Shown here piece after piece: positions 8,612 through 17,643 of a DNA stretch of 64,000 nucleotides; positions within the stretch are counted from its first letter, which is position 1, and the number at the start of each line of letters is the position of its first letter. Below the pieces are notes generated by a model. That model was not told the DNA's origin. It searched no databases and saw only the letters and a list, made by a program, of their open reading frames with translations. Where the stretch lies: positions 1-64,000 of the forward strand of contig NZ_KZ304955.1 in NCBI RefSeq assembly GCF_002723615.1, given 5' to 3'. The position numbers and the translations under genes are program-made. The DNA comes from Limimaricola cinnabarinus. GTDB lineage: Bacteria > Pseudomonadota > Alphaproteobacteria > Rhodobacterales > Rhodobacteraceae.

Positions 8612-9257
8612 TCTCTTGCCACCGTCTTTCGAGATGGGCGCCGAAGCGGGCGATGGGAAAGCTCAGCGCGAAATAGATCGCGCCGGCAACGAGCAGGATG
8701 AACATCGGCTCCTGCAACCGCGTCACCAGGATCTGCGAGGCGCGCAGCAACTCGATCAGACCCAGCCAGAGTATCAGGGCGCTGTCCTTCATCACCCCCA
8801 GCGTCAGGCCGATCCAGCTCGGCAGGCCGACGCGCAGCGCCATGGGAAAGACGATCTGCGTCATGTCCTGCCCCCATGTCATGCCCAGCGAGCGAGCCGC
8901 GCGGCGGGTCACCTTGGGCACCGCCTCGATCGCGCCGCGCACGATCTCGGTGCAATAGGCCGATGTATAGAGCGCCAGCACGATGCAGGACGTGACGAAG
9001 GGCGAAATCTGGAACCCGGCGATGGCCTGTAGCGCGTTGGCGAGAATGAGTTGGATCAGCAGCGGCACCGAGCGGAAGATGTCGAGCACGAAGATGAGCG
9101 GCAAGGTGATCCATGGCCTGACCTGGCTGCGGATCACGCCGAACAGAAGGCCCAGAACCGTGCCCCCCGTCACCGCGAATGCCGTGACCGCGAGCGTGAC
9201 CCCCGCCCCTTTCAGCATGAACCAGACGTCGTTGAGAGTGAGGCTGGTGTCGAACAT
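8604..9257 (-). CDS. Amino-acid ABC transporter permease
   Basis: The protein has 217 residues with about five membrane helices, of the His/Glu/Gln/Arg permease family. The EAA-type loop that contacts the ATPase is visible around EAVPKVTRRAARSLGMTWGQDM. It pairs with the permease at 9273-9938, from which it is 15 bases away, and overlaps the ATPase gene. In this family two different permeases form the channel. Substrate as for the operon: a polar amino acid, likely proline/hydroxyproline. Confidence 0.9.
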   Translation of the reverse strand: MFDTSLTLNDVWFMLKGAGVTLAVTAFAVTGGTVLGLLFGVIRSQVRPWITLPLIFVLDIFRSVPLLIQLILANALQAIAGFQISPFVTSCIVLALYTSAYCTEIVRGAIEAVPKVTRRAARSLGMTWGQDMTQIVFPMALRVGLPSWIGLTLGVMKDSALILWLGLIELLRASQILVTRLQEPMFILLVAGAIYFALSFPIARFGAHLERRWQEND

Positions 9258-9272
9258 GTTCTCCCCTCCCCG

Positions 9273-9938
9273 TCAGTAACGGAACATGCGCCATGCGGCG
9301 AGCCGCGACGCCAGCATCACCGCCTTGGCGATGACGTAATAGATCACCGCCGCGAGAGCGAAGAACTCGAAGGTGCGGAAGCTGCGCGCGTTGAGGTCCT
9401 GCGTGACGCCGGCGAGGTCGGTGTTCATCCCTACCGTGACACCGAGCGATGTCATCAGGATTGCCCAGACCGTCTGGTTCATTGTCGGCAGGAAGGAGAT
9501 GCGCAGCATCTGCGGCATGACGATCAGCCGAAACGCCTGGGCCTGTCCCATGCCGAGCGAGCGTCCGGCCCGGATCTGCGTGTCCGGGATCGCGCGCAGC
9601 GCACCGCGGAAGGTCTCGGACAGATAGCCGGCATTGTTGAACGCGATACCGGCGAGCAGCGCGGCAAACGGGCTCAGATAGATCCCGAAGGAGCCGAGTC
9701 CGAAATGCGCCATGTAGATTTGGAACAGCGCCGGCGTGTTGCGGGCTACCTCGACCCAGGCCGTGGCCGGCGCGCGCAGCCAGCGCGAGGCGGAATTGCG
9801 CGCCACCGCAAGGATCACGGCGAACGTCATGCCGATGAGCATCGACAGGACCGCAATCTGCAGTGTGACCAGCGCCCCATCGAGCATCTCCGGCAAGGCG
9901 CGGAAGGCCTGCCGCCACTGAAAGGTATAGTTGAACAT
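9273..9938 (-). CDS. Amino-acid ABC transporter permease
   Basis: The protein has 221 residues and is an inner-membrane protein of the polar-amino-acid permease family. It has an N-terminal helix (ALVTLQIAVLSMLIGMTFAV) and the EAA loop in ALRAIPDTQIRAGRSLGMGQAQAFR. It is the first permease after the binding-protein gene, and a strong hairpin (9965-9997) lies in the gap. Partner of the permease at 8604. Confidence 0.9.
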   Translation of the reverse strand: MFNYTFQWRQAFRALPEMLDGALVTLQIAVLSMLIGMTFAVILAVARNSASRWLRAPATAWVEVARNTPALFQIYMAHFGLGSFGIYLSPFAALLAGIAFNNAGYLSETFRGALRAIPDTQIRAGRSLGMGQAQAFRLIVMPQMLRISFLPTMNQTVWAILMTSLGVTVGMNTDLAGVTQDLNARSFRTFEFFALAAVIYYVIAKAVMLASRLAAWRMFRY

Positions 9939-9964
9939 CGGGCTCTCCGCTCGAAACGGTCAAC

Positions 9965-9997
9965 GGATCGGGGGCACTCGAAGGGCGCCCCCGATCC
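9965..9997 (-). promoter_or_regulatory. Intercistronic hairpin between binding protein and permease
   Basis: A perfect 11-bp stem (GGATCGGGGGC, 9965-9975, with 9987-9997) and an 11-base loop lie four bases beyond the stop of the binding-protein gene. There is no T-run, so it more likely protects the upstream mRNA or attenuates transcription, giving more binding protein than permease. Confidence 0.6.
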
Positions 9998-10000
9998 GGC

Positions 10001-10807
10001 TCAGCGATAGACCTTTTCGATTACCAGGTCGGGCGCCGTGTCGTTGACCCATTTTTCATAGAGTTCCGCATAGCGGCCCGTGCGAACCTGCTGGTTCACG
10101 AAGAGATCGAGATAGTTGAGAAGGCCGTATTCATTACGCAGCGTGATCAGGCCAACATAGTCGACATCATAGGGCGCCTCCCCGGCGATCGTCAGCCCCT
10201 CGAACTTGCCACTTTCAATGATCGAGGACGCCACGGTCGAGGTGACAATGGTGGCATCGATCTGGCCTTGCGACAGGGCTAGGAACACATCGGCCTGGCT
10301 CTGATACGGACGGAAGCTGCCATCCCCCCATTCATCGACATCGGCCTCGAGGGCGATCGCCTCGTAGGTGCCGGCCACCGATCCCACCGTGCGCCCTTCG
10401 AGCGCGTCGAAATCCGAGATGCCCGCATCCTCGCGGGTGAGAACGACGTTGGTGAACGCGAAATAGGGGATGCTGAAGCCCACCGTCTTGGCGCGTTCGA
10501 GCGTATCGGAGGTCGAGGCTACGCCGATATCGGCGCGGCCGGATACCAAGGCCGGGATGCGGTCGGGGAACGGCGTTTCCACGATTTCCGCCTCCACACC
10601 AAGCGCCGCCGCGAGATCATTGCAGTAGTCGACGTCGAAACCGACCGGCTCGTTATTGGCGTCGCGCGAGCCCATCGGCGGGAAGTCCAGCACGACGGCG
10701 CAACGCAGCGTGCCCGATGAGATGATGTCATCGAGCTTGTCCGCTTGAACCGGGCCGGCAACCAGAGCCGCGGCCAGAAGGCCTGCGGGAAAACGGTAGA
10801 ATGTCAT
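10001..10807 (-). CDS. Amino-acid ABC transporter periplasmic binding protein
   Basis: The protein has 268 residues. Signal peptide of about 22 residues (LLAAALVAGPVQA), then a family 3 solute-binding protein: KLDDIISSGTLRCAVVLDFPPMGSRD, GFDVDYCNDLAAALG, ALVSGRADIGVAST and VGSVAGTYEAIALE. First gene of the transporter operon; its upstream region carries the TGTCGACA site at 10924. The start at 10807 was chosen because it gives a clean signal peptide; the frame runs open further upstream but through AT-rich promoter sequence. The ligand is not determined; proline or hydroxyproline is suggested by the neighbours. Confidence 0.9.
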   Translation of the reverse strand: MTFYRFPAGLLAAALVAGPVQADKLDDIISSGTLRCAVVLDFPPMGSRDANNEPVGFDVDYCNDLAAALGVEAEIVETPFPDRIPALVSGRADIGVASTSDTLERAKTVGFSIPYFAFTNVVLTREDAGISDFDALEGRTVGSVAGTYEAIALEADVDEWGDGSFRPYQSQADVFLALSQGQIDATIVTSTVASSIIESGKFEGLTIAGEAPYDVDYVGLITLRNEYGLLNYLDLFVNQQVRTGRYAELYEKWVNDTAPDLVIEKVYR

Positions 10808-10920
10808 TTGATGCTCTCTGCTGGTGGGTAGGTGCCCGTCTGTTGGCGACGAGTCTGGATACAGATAATTACAGATACCAATACAAGTAAAATACAATAT
10901 TTATACATGTAGCAGTTTTT

Positions 10921-10935
10921 TTTTGTCGACATTTT
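10921..10935. promoter_or_regulatory. TGTCGACA operator site A
   Basis: TTTTGTCGACATTTT, centred on the palindrome TGTCGACA (10924-10931), lies about 115 bases upstream of the binding-protein gene. An AT-rich stretch (10858-10920) between them probably holds the promoter. It is one of five such sites in the window, all intergenic and all next to proline/hydroxyproline genes. The IS110 relic begins directly beside it. Confidence 0.6.
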
Positions 10936-11460
10936 CGGGGGTCTTGATGATGATGAGTTGGGTCGCCCCTCCTGACGGCACTTGTGCCACGATGGCCCGG
11001 ATCGGATCAGGAAGGTTGAGCTATGATGAAGGACGTACCAATCATCGGCATCGACTTGGCCAAGCAGGTGTTCCAGCTTCACGGAGCGACCGCCGACAGC
11101 GAAGTCGTCTTTCGAGAGAAGCTGTCGCGCAATCAGTTCGTGGCATTCATGGAGGCACATCCTCCTTGCCGCGTCGCGATGGAGGCGTGCGCCACGGCTC
11201 ACCACTGGGCTCGCACTTTGATGGGTTTCGGCCATGAGGTGCGGCTGACCTTCCGGCTCCCATGCGCCAGATGGCGCGACTTTGTCTGAACCAGATCGCC
11301 GATTTGTCTCGTCGCATCGAGGAGATCGACGCTCAGATATCGGCGGCCAGCCGGCCATCGCGTTTTTCCGCGCGCATGCAGAAGATGCCCGGTGTTGGTC
11401 CCGTGACCGCCATGGCCCCGGCTGCCTTCGCACCACCGATGGAGAGCTTCCGGCGAGGCC
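10936..11460 (+). pseudogene. IS110-family transposase relic (IS1111-like), internally deleted and truncated
   Basis: The coding start is at 11023: IIGIDLAKQVFQLHGA and VAMEACATAHHWARTLMGFGHEVRL, the RuvC-like DEDD domain of IS110 transposases. About 15 residues later the frame shifts and resumes inside the C-terminal Transposase_20 domain (MPGVGPVTAM, FAPPMESFRRGR, up to about 11460). The middle and the end are missing. The left end (CGGGGGTCTTGATGATG, from 10936) closely resembles the left end of the relic at 57667, so both derive from related elements. Confidence 0.75.
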
Positions 11461-11552
11461 GCGCCAATGGCGCCACACCCGCTCCGTTTCTCACGTCAGC
11501 TTTCTCTCACCCGACCCCGCGCAAGCACGTCACCTGCGCGGGGAGTGTGATC

Positions 11553-13064
11553 TTAGGCCCAGACGTTGGGCAGCAGCGCGTTGGGGACGTTCTGGAAGCT
11601 CACGGGGCGCAGGAAGCGGCGGATCGCCATCGTGCCCACCGAGGTGCCCGAGAAGGTGGTCGCAGGGTAGGGGCCGCCATGCACCATGGCATCACCGACT
11701 TCCACACCCGTGGGGAAGCCGTTGACCAGCAGACGCCCGGCCTTGCGTTCCAGAATGCTGACAAGCCGCCTGGCCACGTCGGTGTCGGCGTCGTCCATGT
11801 GCAGGGTGCAGGTCAACTGCCCGGCGAGCTCTTGGGCAAGCTGTTCCATCTCGTCCAGATCGGTGACACGTACGACGATGCCCAACGGCCCGAACACCTC
11901 ATGGGACAGGTCGGGGTTCGCGCGCCAGTCCGCACCGGTGGTCACGAAAAGGGAGGGGGCGGCGGTGCGGCCGTCGCACTGTTTCGACAGGACGCTGCTC
12001 ACGGCACCGGTGGCGACCACGGCATCCCGGCCGCTGCGGTAGGCCTCGGCGATTCCGTCGGTGAGCATGGTTTGGCCTTCGACCTTGTCCAGGGCCTTGG
12101 CGGCGGCCGCGATGAAGGCGTCGGCCTCGGGCCCGTCCAGCATCACGACCACACCGGGGCTGGTGCAGAACTGGCCCACGCCCATGGTCAGCGACCCGGC
12201 CCAGCCTTCGCCCAAGGCGGCGGCGCGGTCGGACATGGCGTTGGGCAGCAGGAACATCGGGTTCACGGAGCCGAGCTCGCCGAAGAAGGGGATCGGCTCG
12301 GGGCGGGCGGCGCAAAGATCATAGAGCGCGCGGCCCCCGCGCAGGGAACCGGTGAAGCCCGCGGCCCGGATCAGGGGATGTTCCACGAGCGCCTTGCCAA
12401 CTTCGAGCGAGCCGCCGTGAACCATCGAGAAAGTGCCCGGATGCAGGTCGCATTTCGCCACGGCGGCGGTGATCGCGTCGGCTACCAGCTCGGCGGTCGC
12501 GGGGTGCGCTTCGTGGCCCTTCACGACCACGGGACAGCCCGCCGCCAGCGCCGAGGCGGTGTCGCCCCCGGCGGTGGAGAAGGCCAGCGGGAAGTTCGAG
12601 GCACCGAAGACCGCGACCGGGCCGATGGGACGCTGGATCAGCTTCAGATCCGGGCGCGGGAGCGGTTCGCGGTCGGGCAGCGCGGTGTCGTGCCGCCGGT
12701 CAAGGTAGTCGCCCTTGCGGATGTGCTCGGCGAACATGCGCAACTGGCCGATGGTGCGGCCGCGCTCACCCTCAAGCCGGGCGGTGGGCAGGCCGGTTTC
12801 GGCGTGGCCCATCTCGGTGATCTCGGCGCCGCGGGCGTCGATCTCGCCGGCGATGGTCTCAAGGAACCGGGCGCGGGTTTCGGAGCCGGTGTTGCCGTAG
12901 TCGACAAACGCCGCGTCAGCCGCGCGTACGGCGCGGTCGATCAGCGCGGAGTTGCCAGCGGCGAAGGACTGGCCCTCACCCGCGATGGGCGAGGAGGTGA
13001 ACCGCGCGTCTGCGTCGACCTGTTCGCCTGCGATCAGGTGTTTGCCGTGGGGCGTATAGGTCAT
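11553..13064 (-). CDS. 2-Ketoglutarate semialdehyde (2,5-dioxovalerate) dehydrogenase
   Basis: The protein has 503 residues, an NAD(P)-dependent aldehyde dehydrogenase of the KGSADH subfamily. It oxidises 2-ketoglutarate semialdehyde to 2-ketoglutarate, the last step of trans-4-hydroxyproline breakdown. Seen: SNFPLAFSTAGGDTASAL with the cofactor Lys in PVVVKGHEAHP, the catalytic Glu in FFGELGSVNP and the catalytic Cys in GVGQFCTSPGVVV. Third gene of the dehydrogenase-epimerase-KGSADH operon (51-base gap after the epimerase). It would take the product of the deaminase encoded at 28620-29558. Confidence 0.92.
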   Translation of the reverse strand: MTYTPHGKHLIAGEQVDADARFTSSPIAGEGQSFAAGNSALIDRAVRAADAAFVDYGNTGSETRARFLETIAGEIDARGAEITEMGHAETGLPTARLEGERGRTIGQLRMFAEHIRKGDYLDRRHDTALPDREPLPRPDLKLIQRPIGPVAVFGASNFPLAFSTAGGDTASALAAGCPVVVKGHEAHPATAELVADAITAAVAKCDLHPGTFSMVHGGSLEVGKALVEHPLIRAAGFTGSLRGGRALYDLCAARPEPIPFFGELGSVNPMFLLPNAMSDRAAALGEGWAGSLTMGVGQFCTSPGVVVMLDGPEADAFIAAAAKALDKVEGQTMLTDGIAEAYRSGRDAVVATGAVSSVLSKQCDGRTAAPSLFVTTGADWRANPDLSHEVFGPLGIVVRVTDLDEMEQLAQELAGQLTCTLHMDDADTDVARRLVSILERKAGRLLVNGFPTGVEVGDAMVHGGPYPATTFSGTSVGTMAIRRFLRPVSFQNVPNALLPNVWA

Positions 13065-13115
13065 GTATCTCTCCTGTTAGGTCGGATTTTCGGGTGGCCC
13101 GGCGGGCCGATCGTC

Positions 13116-14117
13116 TCAGGTCACCACGAAGCCGTGCGCATAGGGGTCACGGTCGTCGATGAAAATGGTGTTGATGCCGGTCTGGCGCGCCCAACCTCCG
13201 ATGGAGGGGATGATCGCATCCCGGTCGCCCACCTTGGCGGCGGCTTCGACGCGCCCCTTGAACAGGCTGCCGATGATGCTTTCGTGGACGAAGTCATCCC
13301 CCACCATCAATGAACCCCGCGCCGCCAGATGCGCCATGCGCGCCGAGGTGCCGGTGCCGCAGGGCGAGCGGTCGATCGCCTTGTCGCCATAAAACACCGC
13401 GTTTCGAGCATGGGCGTCGTCCCGCATCGGCGCGCCGGTCCACAGGATGTGCGACAACCCGTTGATGGCGGGGTTTTCGGGGTGTTCGAACCTGTAGGCG
13501 TCGTTCAGGGCGCGGCGCAACTCGGGGCTGTAGCCCACGAGCTCCCCGGCGGTGTAATCGGCCATGTCGCGGAAATTCTCCTGCGGTTCCACGATGGCAT
13601 AGAAATTGCCGCCATAGGCCACGTCGACGGTCACCTTGCCCAGACCCTCGACCTCGGCCACGAGCCCTTCGGCATAGAGGAAGGCCGGCACATTGGTCAG
13701 GCGGACCTCTTCCACGAAGCGCCCTTCCTGCCGGTATTCGACGGTGACCAGACCGGCGGGCGTGTCAAGCCGCAGCTTGCCCGGCTCCCGCGGGGTGACA
13801 AGACCGTTTTCCAGCGCCATGGTGACGGTGCCAATGGTGCCGTGGCCGCACATGGGCAGGCAGCCCGAAGTTTCGATGAAAAGCACCGCCACGTCGCAAT
13901 CGTCGCGCGTGGGCGGATAGAGGATCGCGCCGGACATCATGTCGTGGCCGCGCGGCTCGAACATCAGGCCCGTGCGGATCCAGTCATAGTCGGCAAGAAA
14001 ATGGGCGCGCTTCTCGATCATGTTGGCGCCCTCAAGACAGGGGCCGCCTCCCGCTACCAGGCGCACGGGGTTGCCACAAGTGTGGCCGTCGAAACAAGAA
14101 AAACTGTGGTTGGTCAT
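13116..14117 (-). CDS. 4-Hydroxyproline 2-epimerase (proline racemase family)
   Basis: The protein has 333 residues, cytoplasmic. It epimerises trans-4-hydroxy-L-proline to cis-4-hydroxy-D-proline. Both catalytic cysteines are present: C90 in MCGHGT and C253 in DRSPCGTGTSARMA, the pair expected for a two-base epimerase rather than a dehydratase. The start overlaps the stop of the dehydrogenase gene by four bases. The product would be oxidised by that dehydrogenase. The operon's upstream region carries a TGTCGACA site (15413). Proline racemase activity is an alternative, but the surrounding pathway favours hydroxyproline. Confidence 0.93.
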   Translation of the reverse strand: MTNHSFSCFDGHTCGNPVRLVAGGGPCLEGANMIEKRAHFLADYDWIRTGLMFEPRGHDMMSGAILYPPTRDDCDVAVLFIETSGCLPMCGHGTIGTVTMALENGLVTPREPGKLRLDTPAGLVTVEYRQEGRFVEEVRLTNVPAFLYAEGLVAEVEGLGKVTVDVAYGGNFYAIVEPQENFRDMADYTAGELVGYSPELRRALNDAYRFEHPENPAINGLSHILWTGAPMRDDAHARNAVFYGDKAIDRSPCGTGTSARMAHLAARGSLMVGDDFVHESIIGSLFKGRVEAAAKVGDRDAIIPSIGGWARQTGINTIFIDDRDPYAHGFVVT

Positions 14118-15361
14118 GGTCTGTCTTTCAGAAAACGCTGTGGCGCGAATGGCGTCAGATCAAGGGCAGGGGGGCGTCCGGCGACCAGATCGGCCACCAG
14201 TTCGGCGGTGCCCGCCGATTGGGTCAGCCCCAGATGCCCATGCCCGAAGGTCAGCACCAGATCGGGGTGGCGCGGGGCCGCGCCGATCACCGGCAGGCTG
14301 TCGGGCATGGAGGGCCGGAACCCCATCCACGTCACGCCGCCCGCGGTGTCGAGCTCGGGCAGGAAATCGCGCGCCTTGTCGAGCAGGATCTGCGCCCGTT
14401 TCATGTTCGGAGGCAGGTCAAGCCCGCCCAGCTCGACCGCGCCGCCGACGCGCAGGCCGTCGCCGATGCGGGTCACGACGAAACCGTGGGACGAGAATGT
14501 CAGATGCGTCCGCAGATCAAAGGCGCTGGCCGGCAATGTGGTGTTGTAGCCGCGCTCGGTCTCTAGCGGCAGCTTGAGGCCAAGGGGCCGCAGCAGGGTG
14601 TTGGACTGCGCCCCGGCGGCCAGCACGACCTTGTCGAACTGCGCCGTACCGTTGTCGTGCGTCACGGTCACGCCCGGCCCGCTGGTGTCGAGCCCGCGCA
14701 CTGCCACTTGCAGGATCTCGCCTCCACCCGCGACCACACGTTCGGCCAGGGTCTTGACCCAAAGCTCCGGATCGGTGGTGTTGAACCAGTCGGGGGTGAA
14801 CACGGCCGAGGTGAACTGCGGATTGAGGCCGGGCTGCACCTCGCGGATTGCCTCGTGCGAGGTGAGGGTTTCAAAGCGGATGCCCGCCGCGGCGCGTTCG
14901 TCCCAGCCGGGTTTGGCGGCGGCAAGTTGGCGCGGGCTGTCGTAAAGCTGAAGCTGGCCCTCGTGACGGATCAGATCATGCATGTCATGGGCTTCGAGCA
15001 CCCGGTCGAGGGCCTGCGCGGAGAGTTGCATCATCGCGGTCTGGGCGTCCCGTGCGGCGGCGTAGCGGTGCGGAGACGAGGCCCCGGCAAACCGCAGCAG
15101 CCACGGCAGGAGTTTCAGCGCATAGGCCGGACGGATCGAAAGCGGGCCCAGAGGATCAAGCAGCCATTTCGGCGCTTGCTTCCAGATGCCCGGGATGGCC
15201 AGCGGGATGATGTCGGCAAAGGCAAAGGCTCCCGCGTTCCCCCGCGACGCACCCTGGGCCACCCCGTCGGGGTCGAATAGGGTGACGTGATGCCCGTCGC
15301 GCATCAGGGCCTGCGCGACGCTGACCCCGATCACTCCTGCACCGACAATCCCTATGCGCAT
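14114..15361 (-). CDS. FAD-dependent D-amino-acid (D-hydroxyproline) dehydrogenase
   Basis: The protein has 415 residues of the DAO/DadA family. N-terminal FAD-binding MRIGIVGAGVIGVSVAQAL and ASRGNAGAFAF; C-terminal GFRPSMPDSLPVIG and FGHGHLGLTQSAGTAELVADL, typical of D-amino-acid dehydrogenases. Likely role: oxidise cis-4-hydroxy-D-proline made by the epimerase to pyrroline-4-hydroxy-2-carboxylate, passing electrons to the respiratory chain. First gene of its operon, divergent from the GntR regulator, with the operator site between. A broken relative of its first 50 codons survives at 7547-7889. Confidence 0.9.
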   Translation of the reverse strand: MRIGIVGAGVIGVSVAQALMRDGHHVTLFDPDGVAQGASRGNAGAFAFADIIPLAIPGIWKQAPKWLLDPLGPLSIRPAYALKLLPWLLRFAGASSPHRYAAARDAQTAMMQLSAQALDRVLEAHDMHDLIRHEGQLQLYDSPRQLAAAKPGWDERAAAGIRFETLTSHEAIREVQPGLNPQFTSAVFTPDWFNTTDPELWVKTLAERVVAGGGEILQVAVRGLDTSGPGVTVTHDNGTAQFDKVVLAAGAQSNTLLRPLGLKLPLETERGYNTTLPASAFDLRTHLTFSSHGFVVTRIGDGLRVGGAVELGGLDLPPNMKRAQILLDKARDFLPELDTAGGVTWMGFRPSMPDSLPVIGAAPRHPDLVLTFGHGHLGLTQSAGTAELVADLVAGRPPALDLTPFAPQRFLKDRP

Positions 15362-15412
15362 GGGCCACCTCTCGTCCTCATTGCCTCATGTCTTATCGGT
15401 CCCGACTCTCTA

Positions 15413-15420
15413 TGTCGACA
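15413..15420. promoter_or_regulatory. TGTCGACA operator site B (divergent promoter)
   Basis: Palindrome TGTCGACA followed by CAAATAATACATTT, between the dehydrogenase operon (start 15361, reverse) and the GntR gene (start 15497, forward). A regulator binding here could control both its own gene and the catabolic operon. Confidence 0.6.
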
Positions 15421-15496
15421 CAAATAATACATTTGGCAATTTCCCATGGGCTCGCATAAAACCGGCAGCGATACTGGTTTTGCACGGGACGGATTG

Positions 15497-16219
15497 ATGA
15501 GCGCAGCGAGTAGCGTGAATGGAGCAAAAAGCAAGCACGGGCGCAAGCGGGGTTCCGGCGTCGCGGTGGTCTATGAGACCCTGCGGCGGGAGATCATTGA
15601 TCTGACGCTGGCACCGGGCAGCCCCATCGACGAAGTGCAGCTTTCCGAACGGTTCGAAATGTCGCGCACCCCCGTGCGCGAGGCTCTGGTGCGGCTGGCG
15701 GCGGAAAACCTGATAACGATCCTGACCAACCGCGCCACGGTCGTCTCGCAGATCGATTTCGTCAACATGCCGGCCTTCTTCGATGCGCTGACGCTAATGT
15801 ACCGTGTCACCACACGGGGGGCGGCGGAAAACCGGACGGAGGCCGATCTTGAAAAGATCCGTAAGCTGCAGGCCGCCTTCGCGCGCAGCGTCGACTCAAG
15901 CGACGCGCTCGAGATGATCTCGACCAACCGCGACTTTCATTATGGCATCGCCGAAGCGGGCCGGAACAAGTATTACATCAACCTGTTCGCCCAGTTGCTC
16001 GATGACGGGTTGCGCATCCTGCGGTTGTATTACTCGTCATTCAATGATGAATTGCCGCGCGAGTACGTAACCGAACATGATGGCCTGATCGACGCGATCG
16101 CGCGGCAGGATGTAGAGGCGGCAGACGCCCTTGCCCTGGCCCATGCGGACCAGATCGTGAAACAAATCCAGTCCTACGTCGCCGCCGACCGTCGCACCAG
16201 TACCGGGCTGGCGCTTTAG
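15497..16219 (+). CDS. GntR-family (FCD subfamily) transcriptional regulator, probable hydroxyproline regulator
   Basis: The protein is 240 residues from the ATG at 15497 (upstream GGGACGGA); an ATG at 15446 would add 17 residues. N-terminal winged helix with the hallmark FEMSRTPVREALVRLAAENLI near residues 50-70, then an all-helical FCD effector domain (ISTNRDFHYGIAEAG..KYYINLF, REYVTEHDGLIDAIARQDVEAADALALAHADQI) with metal-binding-type His residues. It is divergent from the hydroxyproline operon, and TGTCGACA in the shared gap recurs before four other proline/hydroxyproline transcription units. I infer that it represses these in the absence of a Hyp-derived inducer. Confidence 0.88.
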   Translation: MSAASSVNGAKSKHGRKRGSGVAVVYETLRREIIDLTLAPGSPIDEVQLSERFEMSRTPVREALVRLAAENLITILTNRATVVSQIDFVNMPAFFDALTLMYRVTTRGAAENRTEADLEKIRKLQAAFARSVDSSDALEMISTNRDFHYGIAEAGRNKYYINLFAQLLDDGLRILRLYYSSFNDELPREYVTEHDGLIDAIARQDVEAADALALAHADQIVKQIQSYVAADRRTSTGLAL

Positions 16220-16234
16220 AACGCCTGGTGAAAC

Positions 16235-17371
16235 TGAGGTGGTCCCCATTTCCTGGACAAGTTCGCGGCGCTGCTGAGCTTGCCTGTTGATCATGCCGCC
16301 GCTTTCAAGCCGGGGCCCGCATGGGCCTCGGCCGGTGTTCGTCCACCGAGCGCCGTGTGAGGCCGCTCAGTGTTGTAGAAATCGATCCACCTTCCGATAC
16401 CCGCCCGGGCCGCCGAGCCGGTCTCGAACGCGTTCAGATAGGCGCACTCGTATTTCAGGGGCCGCCATAGGCGCTCGATCATGACGTTATCCATCCAGCG
16501 TCCACGGCCGTCCATCGAGATCTTCACCGTTGCGTCCAGCAAAAGCTGGGTGAAGCGCGGGCTGGTGAATTGGCTGCCTTGATCTGAGTTGAAGATCTTC
16601 GGCAGCCCGTGGCGCTGCATCGCGTCCTCCAACGCCTCGATGCAGAACTCGACATCCATCGTGTTTGACAGCCGCCAGGAGAGAACGCGGCGCGTCGCCC
16701 GATCCATGATCGCGACGAGATGAAGAAAGCCCCTTTGCATCGGAATGCAGGTGATATCCGCGCACCAGACCTGGTTCGGTCGGTCGATCACCCTGCCGCG
16801 CAGCAGGTAAGGCCATCTGCGGTGCTCCGGGTGGGGCATGGTGGTGCGTGGCCTCTGGCAGACCGCGCGTCGATCAGCTTCATCAGCGCGAGGTTCAGCG
16901 AGCTCTCCTCCTGTCTCAGCCCATACCAGGCCGAGCGGCTGATGCCGATCAACGCGTATTGTCGACTGACGGCCAAGGCGGGGTGCCGAGGTTCGATCAT
17001 CTCTCGCCTCCGGGCCACGCTCACCGGCCGGAGGCTTTGGCCAAAAAATCGCGCTCGACCACGCGCTGCCCGATCTTCGTGTGAAGTTTCTCGATCTGAC
17101 GCTCCTTCTCGGCGGCGTGCGCTCCGGCCTTGCCAGAGAATTTCCCGGCCATGCCCGCGAGCGCTTGGCGCTTCCAGGCATTGATTGCCGTCTGATGCAC
17201 GCCGTGCTTCGCCACCAGTTCTGCGACCGTCGCCTCACCCCTTATGGCCTCGAAGGCCACCTTCGCCTTGAACTCGGCGCTGTAGTTCTTCCGTTTGCCA
17301 GCCACGCTGTTCGTCCTCGTCATCCTTGGCGACAAGCCTGGCAGTGGGTCAGGATTTCGGGGGCCATCTCA
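16235..17371 (-). mobile_element. Inactive IS3-family insertion sequence with terminal inverted repeats
   Basis: Ends match as imperfect inverted repeats: TGAGGTGGTCCCC at 16235-16247, and TGAGATGGCCCCC read inward from 17371 (11 of 13 identical). Inside on the reverse strand lie orfA (17335-17021; KRKNYSAEFKAKVAFEAIRGE) and orfB. orfB starts normally at 17024 (SVARRREMIEPRH, ISRSAWYGL). It then loses about 35 codons and shifts frame near 16850, and resumes as QRPRTTMPHPEHRRWPYLLRG through WCADITCIPM and NSDQGSQFTSPRF to AALGGRTPAEAHAG. No convincing target duplication was seen. It lies just after the GntR gene. Confidence 0.85.
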
Positions 17372-17464
17372 AAGTCATCATCACTGCGGTCGGACGAAAA
17401 TTCGTCAATATCGCCAACGCTCCATGCAAAGCGCGCAAACCATGGAGCTTTCTAGGCGCCTGAC
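17372..17464 (+). pseudogene. C-terminal tail of an IS110-type transposase
   Basis: Immediately beyond the IS3 end an open frame reads LKVIITAVGRKFVNIANA and KARKPWSFLGA-stop. This is the kind of C-terminal tail found in IS110/IS116 transposases. The rest of that gene is absent, so the IS3 element appears to have landed in it, followed by deletion. The following ~140 bases up to the promoter of the peptide-binding protein show no gene. Confidence 0.5.
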
Positions 17465-17604
17465 GGAAACAGTTGCCAGGTCGACGTACCGGCAAAGCGA
17501 CGAAACCCACTTCAGAACAGAGACTTGGCAAGGGAGCCCGAAGTGGGGCGGCCTGTGCGGCAAGGGGTGCGGGCCAATCGTGATCGCGCCGCCGCCGCGT
17601 CGGG

Positions 17605-17643
17605 TTGACAGAATATGCGTCTCGTATAATCATTGTCGACAAT
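17605..17643 (+). promoter_or_regulatory. Promoter-like region with TGTCGACA operator site C
   Basis: TTGACA (17605-17610) and TATAAT (17625-17630) stand 14 bases apart, closer than the usual 16-18, so the promoter may be weak or activated. Directly after the -10 lies the perfect 12-bp palindrome ATTGTCGACAAT (17632-17643, core 17634-17641). It would overlap the transcription start, a position suited to repression. It serves the oligopeptide transporter operon starting at 17668. Confidence 0.6.

Noticed and set aside
17605-17630. Perfect sigma-70 promoter (TTGACA/TATAAT)
   Set aside because: The hexamers are perfect but only 14 bases apart, so it is listed as promoter-like rather than as a strong promoter.
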